A stretch of DNA of 64,000 nt from Capronia americana. Lineage: Eukaryota > Ascomycota > Eurotiomycetes > Chaetothyriales > Herpotrichiellaceae. The notes under the pieces were generated by a model. The model was not told where the DNA came from, did not search any database, and saw only the letters and a program-made list of their open reading frames with translations. The DNA lies in the NCBI GenBank assembly GCA_016110215.1, contig JADWQD010000017.1, forward strand, positions 186,001-250,000, written 5' to 3'. Made by a program: the position numbers and the translations under genes. Positions within the stretch are counted from its first letter, which is position 1. Every line of letters begins with the position of its first letter. This document shows, in pieces, positions 19,674 to 32,814 of this stretch.

Positions 19674-20897
19674 TCGGTGCTCGGCGAAAGCGAGAGAGCA
19701 GAACAGGATGAGAAAACGCCGGACAGACCAGGCAAGTGAGAATGCCGATACCCATGGTACACTTATACCTGTTCGCAAGCCTATCGACAGACATCTAGAA
19801 CAAAGGGCACATCTCAAGGTACACGTAATCCAACTCCTGCAAAGAGGGTTAGGTGAACTCAGAGAGTCGCATGCAACGTGCCGAAAGTGACCGGTCCAGC
19901 TCAGCAAGTGGATCTTATTAGCCGCTTTCCCAGGATTATAACCACGGTGTTTTGCTCTTAGGGAGATTTACTGCGTACTCCTCTTATTCACACCAATCGA
20001 CAGTTCAGCACTCGCAGTTGAATTCCCGAGAGATAAGGCAGATAAGAGTGGACGTCGGGACGTGTTCAGGAGTGGTATGGCAATGAGCACGATCAACGCT
20101 GTCCAGTCACTGATGCATAAGGTCGAACAAGGGATGTTGCCTGAATTCTGCGCTCATGCTTCTTCCCGCGCACGCGCTTAAGCTGCGAGTGTTTCTTTGT
20201 CAGTTGCTTCCCCGATGTATGCCAAGACACTAACCTTGAAGCCTAAAAATTGGTGGCAGGAGAAGCTTTTGTGAGCGCGTCAGTAATTTTGTCTTCGTCC
20301 TTGCAGCTTGAGACTTTGCGATGGCCTGCACTCTCAATCGCTGATCTTCTCATATGAAAGCCAGATATTCGGCCTAGCAGCTTCCCCGAGTGTTCAGGCA
20401 CGGGCGGCGAAAGAGCCAAGAACCACCCAGATTTGCAAGATTCAAGATTCAGGATCGGCGCGAACCGCACCTCCCCCGCCAATCTCAGTCCGGGTCCAAG
20501 CCACTAGCCTACGTCGGCTAATTTCAGTGTAACTACAGTACATGGCCGCTTGAATCCTACGAAAGTCCCTTCGGGAATACGCCGTGCAGGTGCTTTCTTT
20601 GTTTGGGCAATTCTGCATTGCAACGGATATCCCGACGGGACGTGCGTCTGTGAGGCCGAAGAGTCGGTGTTAAGGGTAAGAGGCGTACAAAACGCATTCT
20701 CTCTTAATGATGAAGTGCCAGCCAAATATGAAGCTCAGTCAGATCAAGAGACGGACAACGCGTGCCCCTCTATCGACTACTACCTCTACGTCGCTTCATC
20801 ATCAATCGACGGACCTTCACGAGAGATACTCTCCTCCAAAAGGTCGCTTTCTCGGCATCGCCACGATCATCGTTAAATATATCAGGCTCAAGCCGCC
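19674..20897. promoter_or_regulatory. divergent promoter region, regulator and PKS
   Basis: 1.2 kb without a gene. CGG-type half-sites include CGG-N5-CCG at 20624-20634, TTCGG at 20570-20574, CCGA-N4-TCGG at 20656-20667 and CCGAA at 19881-19885. Zn2Cys6 dimers bind paired CGG triplets, so these are plausible but unproven operator sites for autoregulation and PKS activation. Confidence 0.35.
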
Positions 20898-23800
20898 ATG
20901 AGTCCATCCGGAGCTCAACACAATGAGCCCATCGCATTGATCGGCAGTGCCTGCCGCTTCCCTGGTGGTGCAAGCAGCCCCTCTCGTCTCTGGGAACTTC
21001 TGGAATCCCCCAGAGACTTGGTGAAGAAAGTTCCCAAAGAAAGATTTAATATAGACGGCTATTACCATCCCGACGGAGCTCACCATGGTCGAACGAACGC
21101 ACAGTATGCATACTTTCTCGAAGAAGATCCATACGCGTTTGATCCAGGCTTCTTCAACATTTCTCCCAACGAAGTCGACACAATCGATCCTCAACAGCGC
21201 CTACTTCTGGAGACCGTCTATGACAGCCTCTCATCGGCGGGACTCAAAATGGAGGACCTTCGAGGCTCTCCTACCGCCGTCTATGTCGGGCTGATGCAAC
21301 GCGATTTCCTCGACAACTCCAACTACGACCTGGATGCATTGAGCACCTATGCCGCGACTGGAGCCGCGGCATCTATCCTTTCCAACAGGGTCTCGTACGC
21401 GTTTGGCTGGCATGGTCCCAGCATGACCCTCGACACCGCCTGCAGCTCATCCCTTGTTGCCGTTCATCATGCTGTCCAGCAGCTTCGAACAGGAGCAAGT
21501 CAAGTTGCTGTTGCAGCCGGCTCGAATCTCATTCTCGGCCCAACCCCCTTTATCACCGCAAGTAAGCTCAACATGTTCTCACCCACAGGCCGTTCTCGAA
21601 TGTGGGACGCCGCAGCAGACGGCTACGCCAGGGGTGAAGGCATTGCCGCCGTCGTGCTCAAGACCCTCACGCAGGCAATCGCCGATGGTGACGCCATCGA
21701 ATGTGTAATCCGCGAGAGCGGCATCAATCAAGATGGCAAGACTCCTGGTATAACAATGCCTAGCCCTTCGGCGCAAGAGGCACTCATTCGACAAGTTTAC
21801 AAAGCGGCCGGTCTCGATGTTACGAAACCTGAGGACCGGTGTCAATACTTCGAGGCCCACGGAACGGGGACTCAAGCAGGCGACCCACAAGAAGCTTGTG
21901 CCATCTCGTCTGCTTTCTTCGGCGACAGGAAGCGTGCTGTCGACGAAGACCCGCTATACGTGGGCAGTATAAAGACCATCATCGGCCACACTGAAGGTAC
22001 TGCAGGGGTCGCTGGCCTGATCAAAGCATCCCAGGTCATACAGCATGGCATTCTCACGCCAAACATGCTATTCAATGAGCTTAATCCGAGAGTCGCTCCA
22101 TTCTATTCAGATCTGCAGGTCGTCACCGAGAAACGGGCCTGGCCTATACTGAAGTTCAATCAACCACGACGCGTGAGTGTCAACTCGTTCGGATTTGGTG
22201 GAACCAATGCCCATGTAATTGTGGAATCATACGTTCTTCCCCCGAAGTTAGCGCTGGAGCAAGCACCAATACCTTGCCTGACACCGATTGTGCTCTCCGC
22301 AAACTCTACTGCCTCACTCAAAGCTACTATGGGCGACCTCAAGCAGAGTTTAATCAGCCAGCCCGAACTCCAGCTGGGCGATCTGGCCTGGACACTGCTG
22401 AAAAAGCGGTCGACTCTCCAAGTCCGCCATACAATCCAGGCAAAAACCATGCCAGCACTTTGCGAGGCTCTCGACCGCGATGCGTCATCAGTGTCGGGAA
22501 AACAAGCCGTGTCGGATGTGAAGAAGAAACCCCAGGTCCTCGGTATTTTTACTGGGCAAGGTGCCCAATGGCCAGCAATGGGAAAGGTCCTCATTTCTGA
22601 AGTCGCATACGCCCACGGCATCGTTTCAGAGCTCGATGACAGCCTCCAGAGCTTGCCAGCCAAATACCGACCCCAGTGGAGCCTCGTGGATCAGCTCCTC
22701 CTCGAGGGCGAAGACTCCAATGTGCACAATGCTGCCTTCTCTCAGCCGCTTTGTTGTGCGGTCCAGATCATGCTGATCAAGCTCCTTGGAGCGGCAGGGG
22801 TGACATTCAAGGTGGTCGTAGGGCACAGCTCAGGGGAGATAGCTTGCGCCTTCGCTGCCGGCTTCATATCGGCGTCGCAAGCCATCCGTATCGCATACCT
22901 TCGCGGCCTTACCGCAGAATACGCGGGTGGGCCAGATGGTATAGAGGGTGCTATGATGGCTGCGGGCACCTCTTTCGACGACGCGAACGATTTGTGCGCT
23001 CTTGAGGCCTTCGAGGGGAGAATAACGGTCGCAGCGAGTAATGGCCCAGACACCGTTACTTTATCTGGAGATAAGGACGCCATCCTCGAGGCATATGATA
23101 TTCTCATCGATGAGTCGCGATTTGCTCGAGTCCTCAAAGTTGACAAGGCTTATCACTCGCACCATATGCGTCCTTGCGCTGAGCCGTATGTTGCTGCTCT
23201 GAAAGCTTGCGGGTGTGATACGTTCGCCTCGACCGCTGCGCCCAGAAGCACGTGGCTGTCTTCCGTCTACGAAGGGAAGATTATGCGGCCTGGGGACCTG
23301 AGCGCCGAGTACTGGAAAGAGAACTTGCTATCTCCGGTTCTCTTTTCCTTAGCGGTCGAGCTAGCAGTCTTGAAGCACACACCCCTCGACATTTGCATAG
23401 AGGTGGGCGCTCACCCTGCGCTCAAGAACCCAACCCTGCAGACCATCCAGAATTGTATCGGGTCTGGCCTTCCATACGTGGGCTGCATGGAGCGGAACAG
23501 AGACGACACCGAAGCCTTCTCTTCATGCTTGGGATACATATGGTCGCACTTCGGCTCAGCGGCTGTTGATATTGACAACTTGTATAGCAGCCTGTCGGTT
23601 AATGCGAACTTCCGCGACGTGTCCAAGCAGCTTCCGAGCTACTCCTGGGATCACTCGCGCTCGTACAGGAAGGAGTCCCGTGCACTTCGCGCATTGCTTG
23701 ACGCAGAAAGACCTCATCTGTTGCTTGGCAGGCGATCTGCCCACAGCACTCCTTCGTCGATGCACTGGCAAAATTTCATACGGCCACGGGATATTGAATG

Positions 23801-26800
23801 GCTCGACGGCCACTCACTTCAAGGACAGACTGTGTTCCCTGGGGCGGGCTACGTTGTCATGGCTATGGAGGCTGCCGTCAAGCTGGGCGGTGAGCGGAGC
23901 ATTCAGCTTTTGGAAGTGCTGGACCTCAAAATCGACAAGGCTGTTACCTTCGAAGATGAGAACAGCATGGTCGAGCTCAACCTCAGTCTTGACCTCGACC
24001 CGTCCCAGACTACGGATGCATATGCCGTGTACGGCTTCACCATCAACTCGTGCCTTGCCAGAGAATCGGGGCTCACTCGCTCAGTCGCTGGCACACTCGC
24101 CATCACTTACGGGTCAGCGACGCGCGAGGCTCTGCCGACCCCTTTAGTAGAACCCGCTCACCTCAACGATATTGGCATCGACCGATTCTACAACATGCTC
24201 GACGAGGCTGGGTACAACTATACAAAACAGTTCCGCGGAATCACCATGCTCAGACGCGGCGACAGCAAAGCCTACGGCACTATCAACTTCCATCGCTTAG
24301 AAGACGGCCACCGCAACATGGTGATCCATCCTAGCACGCTCGATGTCGCCTTTCAGAGCATGATCGGGGCGTATGCTGCTCCTGGCGATGGGCGTCTACG
24401 AACCCTGCTCGTCCCTACTGGAATCGGTCGCATCGCTTTGAACCCATGGGTTGCTGATCGGATCGACGGTTCGTCTAGTCAGGTAGACTTCGTCTCCACG
24501 AGCGTATCAAGCGTTGGTACAAACATCCAAGGTGATATTGAGGTCTTTGACCCCGAGACCAAGGCAACAATGCTCCACATCGAGGGTATTGGTTTCAAGC
24601 CCACCATCCCGCCCTCGGCTGCAGACGACCACGACATGTATACCCAGTGGAGCTGGGGTCCTCTTAATCCCGAAGCGTTGCTCGACGAGGTCGAGAGACA
24701 CGCTACAGAGCAGGACAAGAGGGATGTTGCAGTCATCGAACGAATTGCGTATTGGTATATCAGATTTGTCCTAGGCAGTGTGACCGCCGAGGATCGTGAG
24801 AAAGCCACCTTCCACTTCACAAAGTATATTCAATGGTGCGAGTATGTGGTCGCTGAAGCACAAGCGGGTCACAATGTATGGTACACAACAGATTGGGATG
24901 ATGACACCCGCGCCGATATCGACATATTGATTCGCGAGTAAGGTTTCTACCGATACCGAAGGATTTTTGACTGACAACTCATCTAGAAATATATCCCAAC
25001 CGTTCGTTCGTCTCATTCAGAGAGTTGGCGAAGGTGCTCTGCACGCATTCCGCGACAATGAGAATGCCTTCGACCTCCTGGACCACGACGGCCTGCTCAC
25101 CGAGTTCTACAGCGGGGAAGTGAGTTACGGTCAATCTTATTACTACTACCAACGGCTCCTCGAGAAAATCACTCATCGCTACCCGAACATGGACGTTCTT
25201 GAAGTTGGTACGTATAGCACATCGTCTCCAAGCACAGCGGCGACTGACAACCACAACAGGTGCGGGCACGGGAGGAGCGACACGATTATTCTTGAACCAT
25301 GATCAGCTCTCTTTTAACAGCTACACCTTCACCGACATTTCGCGCACCTTCTTCGAGCCAGCCGCCCAAGAGTTTGAGCGACATGCAGACAAGATCGACT
25401 TCCAACCACTCGACATCCGGCGGTCCCCTAGCGAACAGGGATTCAAGCCCAATTCATACGACTTGATCGCGGCTTCCAACGTGCTCCACGCCACCCCGAA
25501 CCTCGAAGTAACGCTGGCAAACGTCCGCTCTCTGCTGAAACCCGGCGGTCAACTGATTGTCATTGAAATCGCACACCGCGAGCACACTCGTGTCGGATTC
25601 ATCTTCGGGCTGTTCCCAGATTGGTGGTCTGGTCATGACGAAGGGCGTGTGCTGGCGCCCTTCGTTCCTTACGATGAATGGGACAGATTATTGAAGAGAA
25701 CCGGCTTCTCTGGGATTGACAGCCGCTCTCTTGACCCGGACAGTACGACGTTCCCGAGCGGCGTGTTCCTTAGCCATGCGGTAGACGGCTTCACAGAGAA
25801 GCTGGATTCGCCCCTGACTGCCCCTTTCGAGGACTCTTACGGGCCGCTAATCGTTATCGGAGGTTCCTCGCCAAAGACTGCCAAGCTCGTTGCTCAATTC
25901 GCCAGCATCCTGCCGGCACGCACATGGAACACTGTCCTAAGCCTCCGAGAGATCATCGACTTTGACCTACATCCCGGGTCGACATTCATTGTGCTCTCGG
26001 AGCTTGATGAGCATACATTTGCGGAATTGGACGACGAAAAGTTCGATGCCTTACAGACCATCTTCAACGCTGCTCACCATGTCTTGTGGGTGACTGAAGA
26101 CGCCTGGATACAGAATGCCCAACAAGCCATGACAATCGGCCTACTACGTACACTGCGTCACGAATATCCCGACATCCAGATTCAAGTGCTGGATGTTGAC
26201 GAAATTCAAGATCTAGACCCTCTTTTCCTGGTTGAGACTGTGCTACGTCTGGAACATGGTGCGAGATGGGAGGAAAGCGGCCTTTTATGGACGCAGGAGC
26301 CTGAGCTGTACTTGTCTGGCGGCATGCTCATGATTCCGCGTCTCAGACGTGATGTGGACAGGAACAACCGACTAAACTCTGGCCGCCGACCCATCCTGGC
26401 TGACTTGGACCCTCGCAAAGAGATTCTGAGCTTAGAATACGATCAAGGGAAGCCCTTCTTCGGAGCAAATGTGGAGCGATTTGTGCCCTTGTTCCCTGAG
26501 GGGACCTCGGTGAAGGTTCAGGTACAGTACTCGCTCGCAAAAGCTCTCCGGATCGGCCAATTGGGGTTCTATCATTTGATCCAGGGCAACGTTGCCGGTT
26601 CCGAGGATGCGATCGTGGTGGGCCTATCGGACACCAACGCTTCACATGTCCAAGTGCCTTCTCAGCAAGTGGTCCATGTCGGAAGTCGAGAGGAGTGGGC
26701 CGAGTCGCCACTCCTGGACATCTCAGCAAATATTGTCGCCGTCAGTCTGATGTCCGACCTCGTGCAAGGTTCGGCCGTGCTTGTCTTTGGCCCTCCCAGC

Positions 26801-29800
26801 TTCTATGTTGAGAGCCTCCGCGATCAAGCCGTCGCCGCCGGTATCTCACTGACATTTGCTTCCACCAAGACCGCGCCCGGAGTGGACGGTATCCGATGGA
26901 TCCAGCTGCACGAAAGGGAGACCGAACGGAGCCTGCGCCAGAAATTGCCGACAAACACTTCCGTGCTATACGACTTGGTCGCCGACGAGAACCCGGCAAG
27001 CTTGAGCCGTCGCCTCCTCAGGTGTCTTCCACCGAGCTGCTCAATCCGCGGTCCAGACCACCTGTTCCAGAACGCCGCGACACCAATTTCGGCGTTGAGC
27101 TCTCGAGCAGTGACGCAGATCCTCGCCGAAGCTGTTAAAATGCTGCACAAACGCAGCGATGTCGGCAGGATTCCTGTTCTCACAAGCCAAGAGATTTTGT
27201 CTTCAGGGAGTGCTCTTGAGATTAACGCAATGATGGACTGGACAAAAAACGAACTCATCACCAGTCGCATCCGACCTATTGAGGCCGACAATCTATTTGT
27301 AGGAGACAAGACGTATTTGCTGGTCGGCCTTGCTGGTGATATGGGTCGTTCGATTGCTCGATTCATGGTCGAGCGTGGAGCGCGCCATCTTGTGCTGTCC
27401 AGTCGTGTCCCTAAGATTGACCTACGTTGGATCGACGATATCGCTCGTTCTGGAGGGAGGGTAATGGTACTTCCCATGTATGTCGGCGTCCTGGAATGTG
27501 CTGTTGTAAGAGATGCTAACTATCTGCAACTAGGGACGTCTCCAACGAAGCCTCCGTCGACAGAGGTCTGGCAGAGGTGCGTGCCTCGATGCCTCCAATC
27601 GCCGGAGTCGCGTTTGGGCCGCTCTTGCTCCAGGACGTCATGTTTAAGAACATGGAGCTCTCGATGATGGAGATGGTCCTGGCGCCCAAGGTCACAGGTG
27701 CTCGCCTGTTGAATGAGCGTCTGTCTGATCCTGCAAATCCGCTCGACTTCTTCGTCATGTTCTCCTCCATCGTGATGGTGGTAGGCAACCCGGGACAAGC
27801 CGCATACAGCGCTGCGAATGCGTATCTCCACGCCTTGACCCAGCAAAGACGCGCTCGGGGCATGGCCGCATCGACTATCGACATCGGCGCTGTCATTGGG
27901 GTAGGCTTCATTTCCCGTGCTGGGCGTGAGAACGAATCCCAAACCCGCAAGTTCCTCGCCGACGAGGTCAAAGAGTGGGAGCTCCATGCCCTGTTTGCCG
28001 AAGCAGTTGTGGCTGGCCGAAACAGGGAGATCAAGGACGTGGAGCTCGTCACCGGCATGGTACACATGAATGAGAAGGACCAAGATCGGATTCCCTGGTA
28101 TAACGACCCGCGCTTTGCCGCATTTAAGGTGTCCGATCGCCAGACCGCGGGTAACGAAGCCACTGGGGCTGTGGGATCCCTCAAGGATCAATTGACCAAA
28201 GCCGACAACCTGGATCAGGTTCACGCCATCATCCTAGAAGGCGTGTCTAGCAGAATTCGGGGAGCCTTGCTGTTCGCGGCGACCGACGAGTTGAATCTGA
28301 TGGCTCCTTTGATCGACCAGGGAGTGGATTCTCTGAGCGCGGTCACGGTGGCCTCGTGGTTCGCCAAGAATCTCAACCTCGACGTCCCTTTGCTAAAGAT
28401 TCTAGGCGGAGCCTCGGTTACCGATTTGGTTGACGATGCTATATCTCGCTTGAGCCCCGACCTGATTCCACTGGTTGATTCTGGATCTCGAGAGGAGAGG
28501 GTGCAGACCACAAAGGACGCATCGCCAACCGCTCCACCATCGACCGTCGGCACGTCCAATGATGGTTCCACTTTCTCAGTTGAACTCGGCAGCGGCATAC
28601 CAACGCCGTCATCTCAACCCCCTGAGGTAGACGTTGACGGGTTTCAGCGCGTGGAGCCGCTTTCCCTCATGCAAGAATATTCGTGGAAGCAGATGCAGCT
28701 TCCTCTGGATCCGAGCACCTTCAATAGCACCATTGGAATGTACATGCAAGGCCCTCTGGACCTGAGTCGCCTCGGCTGGGCTTTCGGTCAGGCTCTGCAA
28801 CGCAGTGATGCATTTCGCACGTGTTTCATCTCGGACTCGGACGCCTCATTCGAGCGGCCCATGCAAGCAATCATGCGATCACCCCGAAACTCCTTTCAAT
28901 CCGTCAAAGTGGCAGACAGGAACGCTGCCGACGAAGCCTTCAAGGAACTCCAAGGCATCAGGTACGATCTAGAGAAAGGGGACACACTCAGGATTGTTGA
29001 CTACTTCTGGACCCCCACCGACCACCTCCTGATCATCGCCTACCACCGCCTCGTCGGCGACGGTTGGACCACCGAACACCTTTTTGTCGACGTCAGCCGG
29101 CTTTACAGCGGCCTCCCGCTCGAGCCAGCACCCAGCTATGTGGACTACGCGATCAGCCAGCGCACACAGCTCGCGTCTGGCGCCTTCGATGCGGACCTCA
29201 CCTACTGGTCCGACCTCTTCCAAACCCTGCCACCCCGCCTGCCTGTCCTCTCCGTCGTCGCCTCCACCAGCCCGAGCAGCTCGGCGATACTCGACTGGAC
29301 CTCGCACGACGTCTCGGCACGGCTCAACCGGATGGTGGCAGTCCGCATCAAGGACCGCAGCCGCAAACAGCAAGCCACGCCAATGCACTTCTACCTCGCC
29401 TCGTTCCACATCCTCCTCGCCCGGCTGACCGGCTCCGCCGACATCACTATCGGCGTTGCCGACGCCGGCCGCGTCTCCCTCGTCGACCAAGCCACCATGG
29501 GCTTATTTGCATCCTACCTCCCTGTGCGGATGCTCTACGACGCCGGCCACGTTTTCAACGAAGCGCTTAGCTCCACTAAAGAGCAGATGCGCGCTGCGCT
29601 CCTACACAGCGCCGTCCCCTTACCCGCCATTCTCGACCGCCTCGGGCTGTCCACCAGCCCCAGTGCCGACGACCCTTCCTCCCAGGCTCCGCTCTTTCAG
29701 GCCATCTTCGACTACAAGCAAGGACAGACAGAAAGCGGAAGCATCGGCGAGGCGAAGATGGTCGACACCGACATCCCCCGTGCAGGCACTCCGTACGATA

Positions 29801-29997
29801 TCACATTGCAGATGGGGGATGATCCGAGCATAGGAGAGCCGCTGATTACAGTGAAGCTGCGGAAGGAACGGTATGGGCTGGGAGCCGCCGAGGCGGTGAT
29901 GCAGGCATATCTGTCGATCCTGAACACCTTTGCGAGAAATCCCGTGCTAAGGGTCACCGACGGGACGTTGGATCAGGGTGCCAAGGCAAGGAGTTGA
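20898..29997 (+). CDS. highly reducing polyketide synthase with C-terminal condensation domain, LovB-type
   Basis: Four exons (20898-24937, 24987-25207, 25260-27477, 27534-29997), 2,980 residues, close to LovB in size and order. KS: Cys182 in DTACSSS, His321 in EAHGTGT, His364 in GHTEG. AT: Ser644 in GHSSGE. DH: His972 in HSLQGQTVFP, Asp1149 in STLDVAF. C-methyltransferase: EVGAGTGGAT near residue 1420, spanning an exon junction. A degenerate region follows where an ER would sit. KR: LVGLAGDMGRS near 2108 and Tyr2251 in GQAAYSAAN. ACP: Ser2426 in GVDSL. Condensation domain: HRLVGDG at 2664-2670, with Arg in place of the second His. No adenylation, thiolation or reductase domain follows. It iteratively builds a reduced, methylated polyketide in the cytosol, with the trans-ER supplying enoyl reduction and the FSH hydrolase probably releasing the chain. 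The product is unknown; a decalin is possible by analogy only. Confidence 0.95.
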
Positions 29998-30125
29998 ATA
30001 GGCTGAGGTTACAATAATGTATGATCGCACGTATTGAAGCTAAGACGTCCTCGTCGAGATATTCGAGAATCCTCTCTCCCGCGAACCCAATGCAAAAAAA
30101 AATATCTAAACGAGAATAGGTCGAC

Positions 30126-30899
30126 CTACGCCGCTTCCACCCCCGCCAGTCTCTGGATATGCTTGACCACCTCGTCGACATCGTCCTTCCGAGTCGGCAT
30201 ATGATGGGCGGTGTCGACCTGGACGACAGTGGCGCACTGCGGCCGGTAGTGGTTCCGGACCAGCTGGCGCGCGCGGCCAAGACAGAAGTCGCGCGTGCCG
30301 TGGATGTGCAGCGTCGGCACGTCGATGAGGGCGGTTGTTGTTGTAGTAGTCGTGGCCTCGACGGCCTCGGGCTGTGCGGCGCGTGCGTTCAGCCACAGCG
30401 ATGCCTCGCGCGGGAAGAAACAGCAGCTGATAACGGCAAACTGGAGCGGGGGGAGCGCAGAGATTGGGTCCGCATGGCCGTGCACCTGCTTATTTTGCCG
30501 CTGCTGCTCCCGTTGCAGCCAGAGCAGCATCGTCAGCGCGAGCCCGCCCTCTGAGAAGCCCACGCCACCCACAATCTCCACGTCAGCAACGGCATCGGCA
30601 TCGGCATCGGCTTTGCTCTTCCGCCAGTCGTCCAGACCCCTCTGCACGGCTCCGTTGATCTCGCGGATACTTTCGTCGATGCTCACGTCGTGCCCGCCAA
30701 ACCAGCCGTAATACGGCTCCTGCCCACTGAACATGGGCAGCACGCCGGGCCCGGGCGGACACTCGCGCGGGCCGTCGAGGAAGATGAACTCGAACGTGTC
30801 GCGCAGCTGGTAGCACACCCTCGCCATCTGCACGTGGAAAATGGACCCCTTGGCACCGGTGCCGTGGAAGCATAGAAGCGCCTTTTTGGGAGCTGACAT
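30126..30899 (-). CDS. FSH1-family serine hydrolase, LovG-like chain release enzyme
   Basis: Single exon, 257 residues from Met 30899; an earlier Met at 30938 adds 13 residues. The fold is an alpha/beta hydrolase of the FSH1 family (PF03959): N-terminal LLCFHGTGAKGSIF, the nucleophile elbow GFSEGG with Ser116, a Thr-Arg-Asp (HGTRDFCLG) supplying the acid, and a His in TAHHMPTR near the end. LovG and similar hydrolases release the finished chain from HR-PKSs that have no thioesterase, which is the situation here. It converges on the PKS with only 128 bp between stops and is divergent from the enoyl reductase. An acidic ADADADAVAD run before the nucleophile strand comes from a short GCATCG-type repeat in the DNA and is not part of the conserved fold. 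Confidence 0.9.
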   Translation of the reverse strand: MSAPKKALLCFHGTGAKGSIFHVQMARVCYQLRDTFEFIFLDGPRECPPGPGVLPMFSGQEPYYGWFGGHDVSIDESIREINGAVQRGLDDWRKSKADADADAVADVEIVGGVGFSEGGLALTMLLWLQREQQRQNKQVHGHADPISALPPLQFAVISCCFFPREASLWLNARAAQPEAVEATTTTTTTALIDVPTLHIHGTRDFCLGRARQLVRNHYRPQCATVVQVDTAHHMPTRKDDVDEVVKHIQRLAGVEAA

Positions 30900-31380
30900 T
30901 GTGTTGTGGGTTTTCTGGCCCGCTATCATCTTTCGCATGTTTAATTAATTTAAATTCATCGCATACCTGGGAGGCGTCTCATGGGAGCTTTTGATCTCCT
31001 GGGAAACTTGAAAACCCACGCTCATCGTGCAGTAGGTGCAAGGAAAGGTGCTACATACTGCAGGATGATTGACCGAAAATCACCGAATGGCTTCCACTTC
31101 GGCCCAAGACGGTCCCCACCACCCTTTTTATCGAGAGATCGTTGGCATTTACTTCGCCGACCAATCATGCCGATAGTCAATATGGCGGTGGTCAGGAATG
31201 TGCCCATGAGGGATCTGGATTATCTAGTATAAGTGGTATTTCCTCACACTGGTAGAATGGCCATCGAGACCCCTCCTAGGAAGTCGCGTCTCCAGTGCTC
31301 AAACCCCGCGAACGCCGTTGATTGTGCCTCTCCGCTCTGATCACAGGCTGATCTCTGGTTGATACCTGGCTGAGTTCAAA
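30900..31380. promoter_or_regulatory. divergent promoter, hydrolase and trans-enoyl reductase
   Basis: 481 bp between divergent cluster genes. It contains a direct pair CCGAA-N5-CCGAA at 31073-31087 and a facing TTCGG at 31098-31102, making CCGAA-N10-TTCGG with the second copy. These are candidate Zn2Cys6 binding sites. No gene inside. Confidence 0.4.
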
Positions 31381-32814
31381 ATGGGATCAATGGGTATCAT
31401 CACCGACACTGGCTTCATACCTCCAACGACTCAACGCGCAATCATTGCGCAGACGGGAGACCACGTATGCATTCGCGACGATACCCCCTTCCCTCCACTG
31501 CAGAAGAATGAATTCCTGGTGCGCACCGAGGCCCTGTCGATCAACCCCAGCGACACCAAGATGCGCGGCGACTTCGTCACCCCAGGCGCCATGCTCGGCG
31601 CCGACTACGCGGGCACAGTGGTTGCTCGCGGCCCGGCCGTCACGGCCGTCGAGATCGGCGACCGCGTGTGCGGTGCGCAGTACGAAATGAACGCCAAAAG
31701 ACCCTACCGTGCCGCATTTGGCGAGTATAACGTGCCGACGGGACCCTTTTGGCTGAAGCTGCCCGCGTCCGTCACCACCGAAGGCGGCGCCACGTTGAGC
31801 GCCGCCATCGGCACCGCAGGGCTGGCGCTGAACCGTCTCGGCCTGCCTCTGCCTCTGCCGCTTCCAGACGACAACGACGCCCCCGTGCTGCAGCAGCAGC
31901 AGCAGCAGAAGCAGAAGAAGCCGGCGCACGTTCTTGTGTATGGTGGTGGAACGGCCACGGCGACGATTGCCATTCAACTGCTTAAACTGTGAGATATTAT
32001 CAAAACACCACCACCACCACCACCCCGTCGAAGACCGTCCTCTCCTCTCTCTCCTTAACACACAAAATGGACACAAGAATTTGCTGGCAGCACGCTGACT
32101 TCCAGACGTTTCGGTTTCTGTTTGTTATTAGTGTCAATATGATCCCAATCACGGCATGCTCGCCCAGACATGCGGACCGGTTGAAATCGTACGGCGTCGA
32201 AGCCATCTTTGACTACCATGACGCAGACTGCGCGAGTCAGATAGTGAGTACAGAGCCATTTTAGAACCGATGATATCCCTGCTTGCCTGCCTGCCTGCGT
32301 TATGTCTACCCACTTCCTTCTGCTGCACGCCGTGTTTTCTCGGTCCGCTTGGCTTCGCTTCGCACATCCTCTCACACGTCACCTCTCGCATTAGAAAGCC
32401 TACACGAGAAACAACCTGCGCTACGCGCTCGACTGCATCACCACGGTGGAATCCACGGCGCTGTGCTTCGCGGCGCTCGGTCGCGCGGGGGGCAAATACG
32501 TCTCCCTCGACCCCTTCGAGCCGAGCGTGGCGGCCACGCGCGCCGTGGTCAAGACGGACTGGGTCCTGGGACCGGCGCTGTTCGGCGAAGGGTGTGTGTG
32601 GCCCGAACCGTACGCGCGGCCGCCGAGCGAGGACGATCTGGCGTACGGGGAGAGGTTGTGGGCCGTGGCGCAGCGGTTGCTGGATGAGGGACGGTTGAGA
32701 CATCATCCTGTGAGGATCCTGGAGGGTGGGCTGGAGCAGGTGTTGGTGGGGATGGAGATGGTGAGGAGGGGGGAGCTTAGGGGGGAGAAGTGTGTTGTGA
32801 GGTTGGTGAGGTGA
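31381..32814 (+). CDS. trans-acting enoyl reductase, LovC-like
   Basis: Three exons (31381-31988, 32132-32243, 32395-32814), 379 residues; frames close exactly. It is a medium-chain reductase without the zinc ligands of alcohol dehydrogenases. The N-terminal GroES-like part has SINPSDTKMRGDF and LGADYAGTVV; the cofactor site reads VLVYGGGTATATIAIQ, the form used by LovC-type enzymes for NADPH; then TACSPRHADRLKSYG and DCITTVESTALCFAALGRAGGKYVSLDPFE. LovC docks to the PKS and reduces selected enoyl intermediates when the in-line ER is dead, and this PKS needs that partner. A poly-Gln stretch with Lys (from CAG repeats at about 31891-31920) sits just before the cofactor strand and is an expansion in a loop. 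Intron 1 carries a CCA microsatellite and intron 2 a CCTG run. Confidence 0.93.

Noticed and set aside
19674..19907. 78-residue N-terminal extension of the Zn2Cys6 regulator
   Set aside because: Cys/Trp/Leu-rich and unlike regulator N termini; the Met at 19673 places the zinc cluster at the usual distance from the start.
30126..30396. Alternative small ORFs at the 3' end of the hydrolase region
   Set aside because: They are other-frame readings of the hydrolase and lack any motif.
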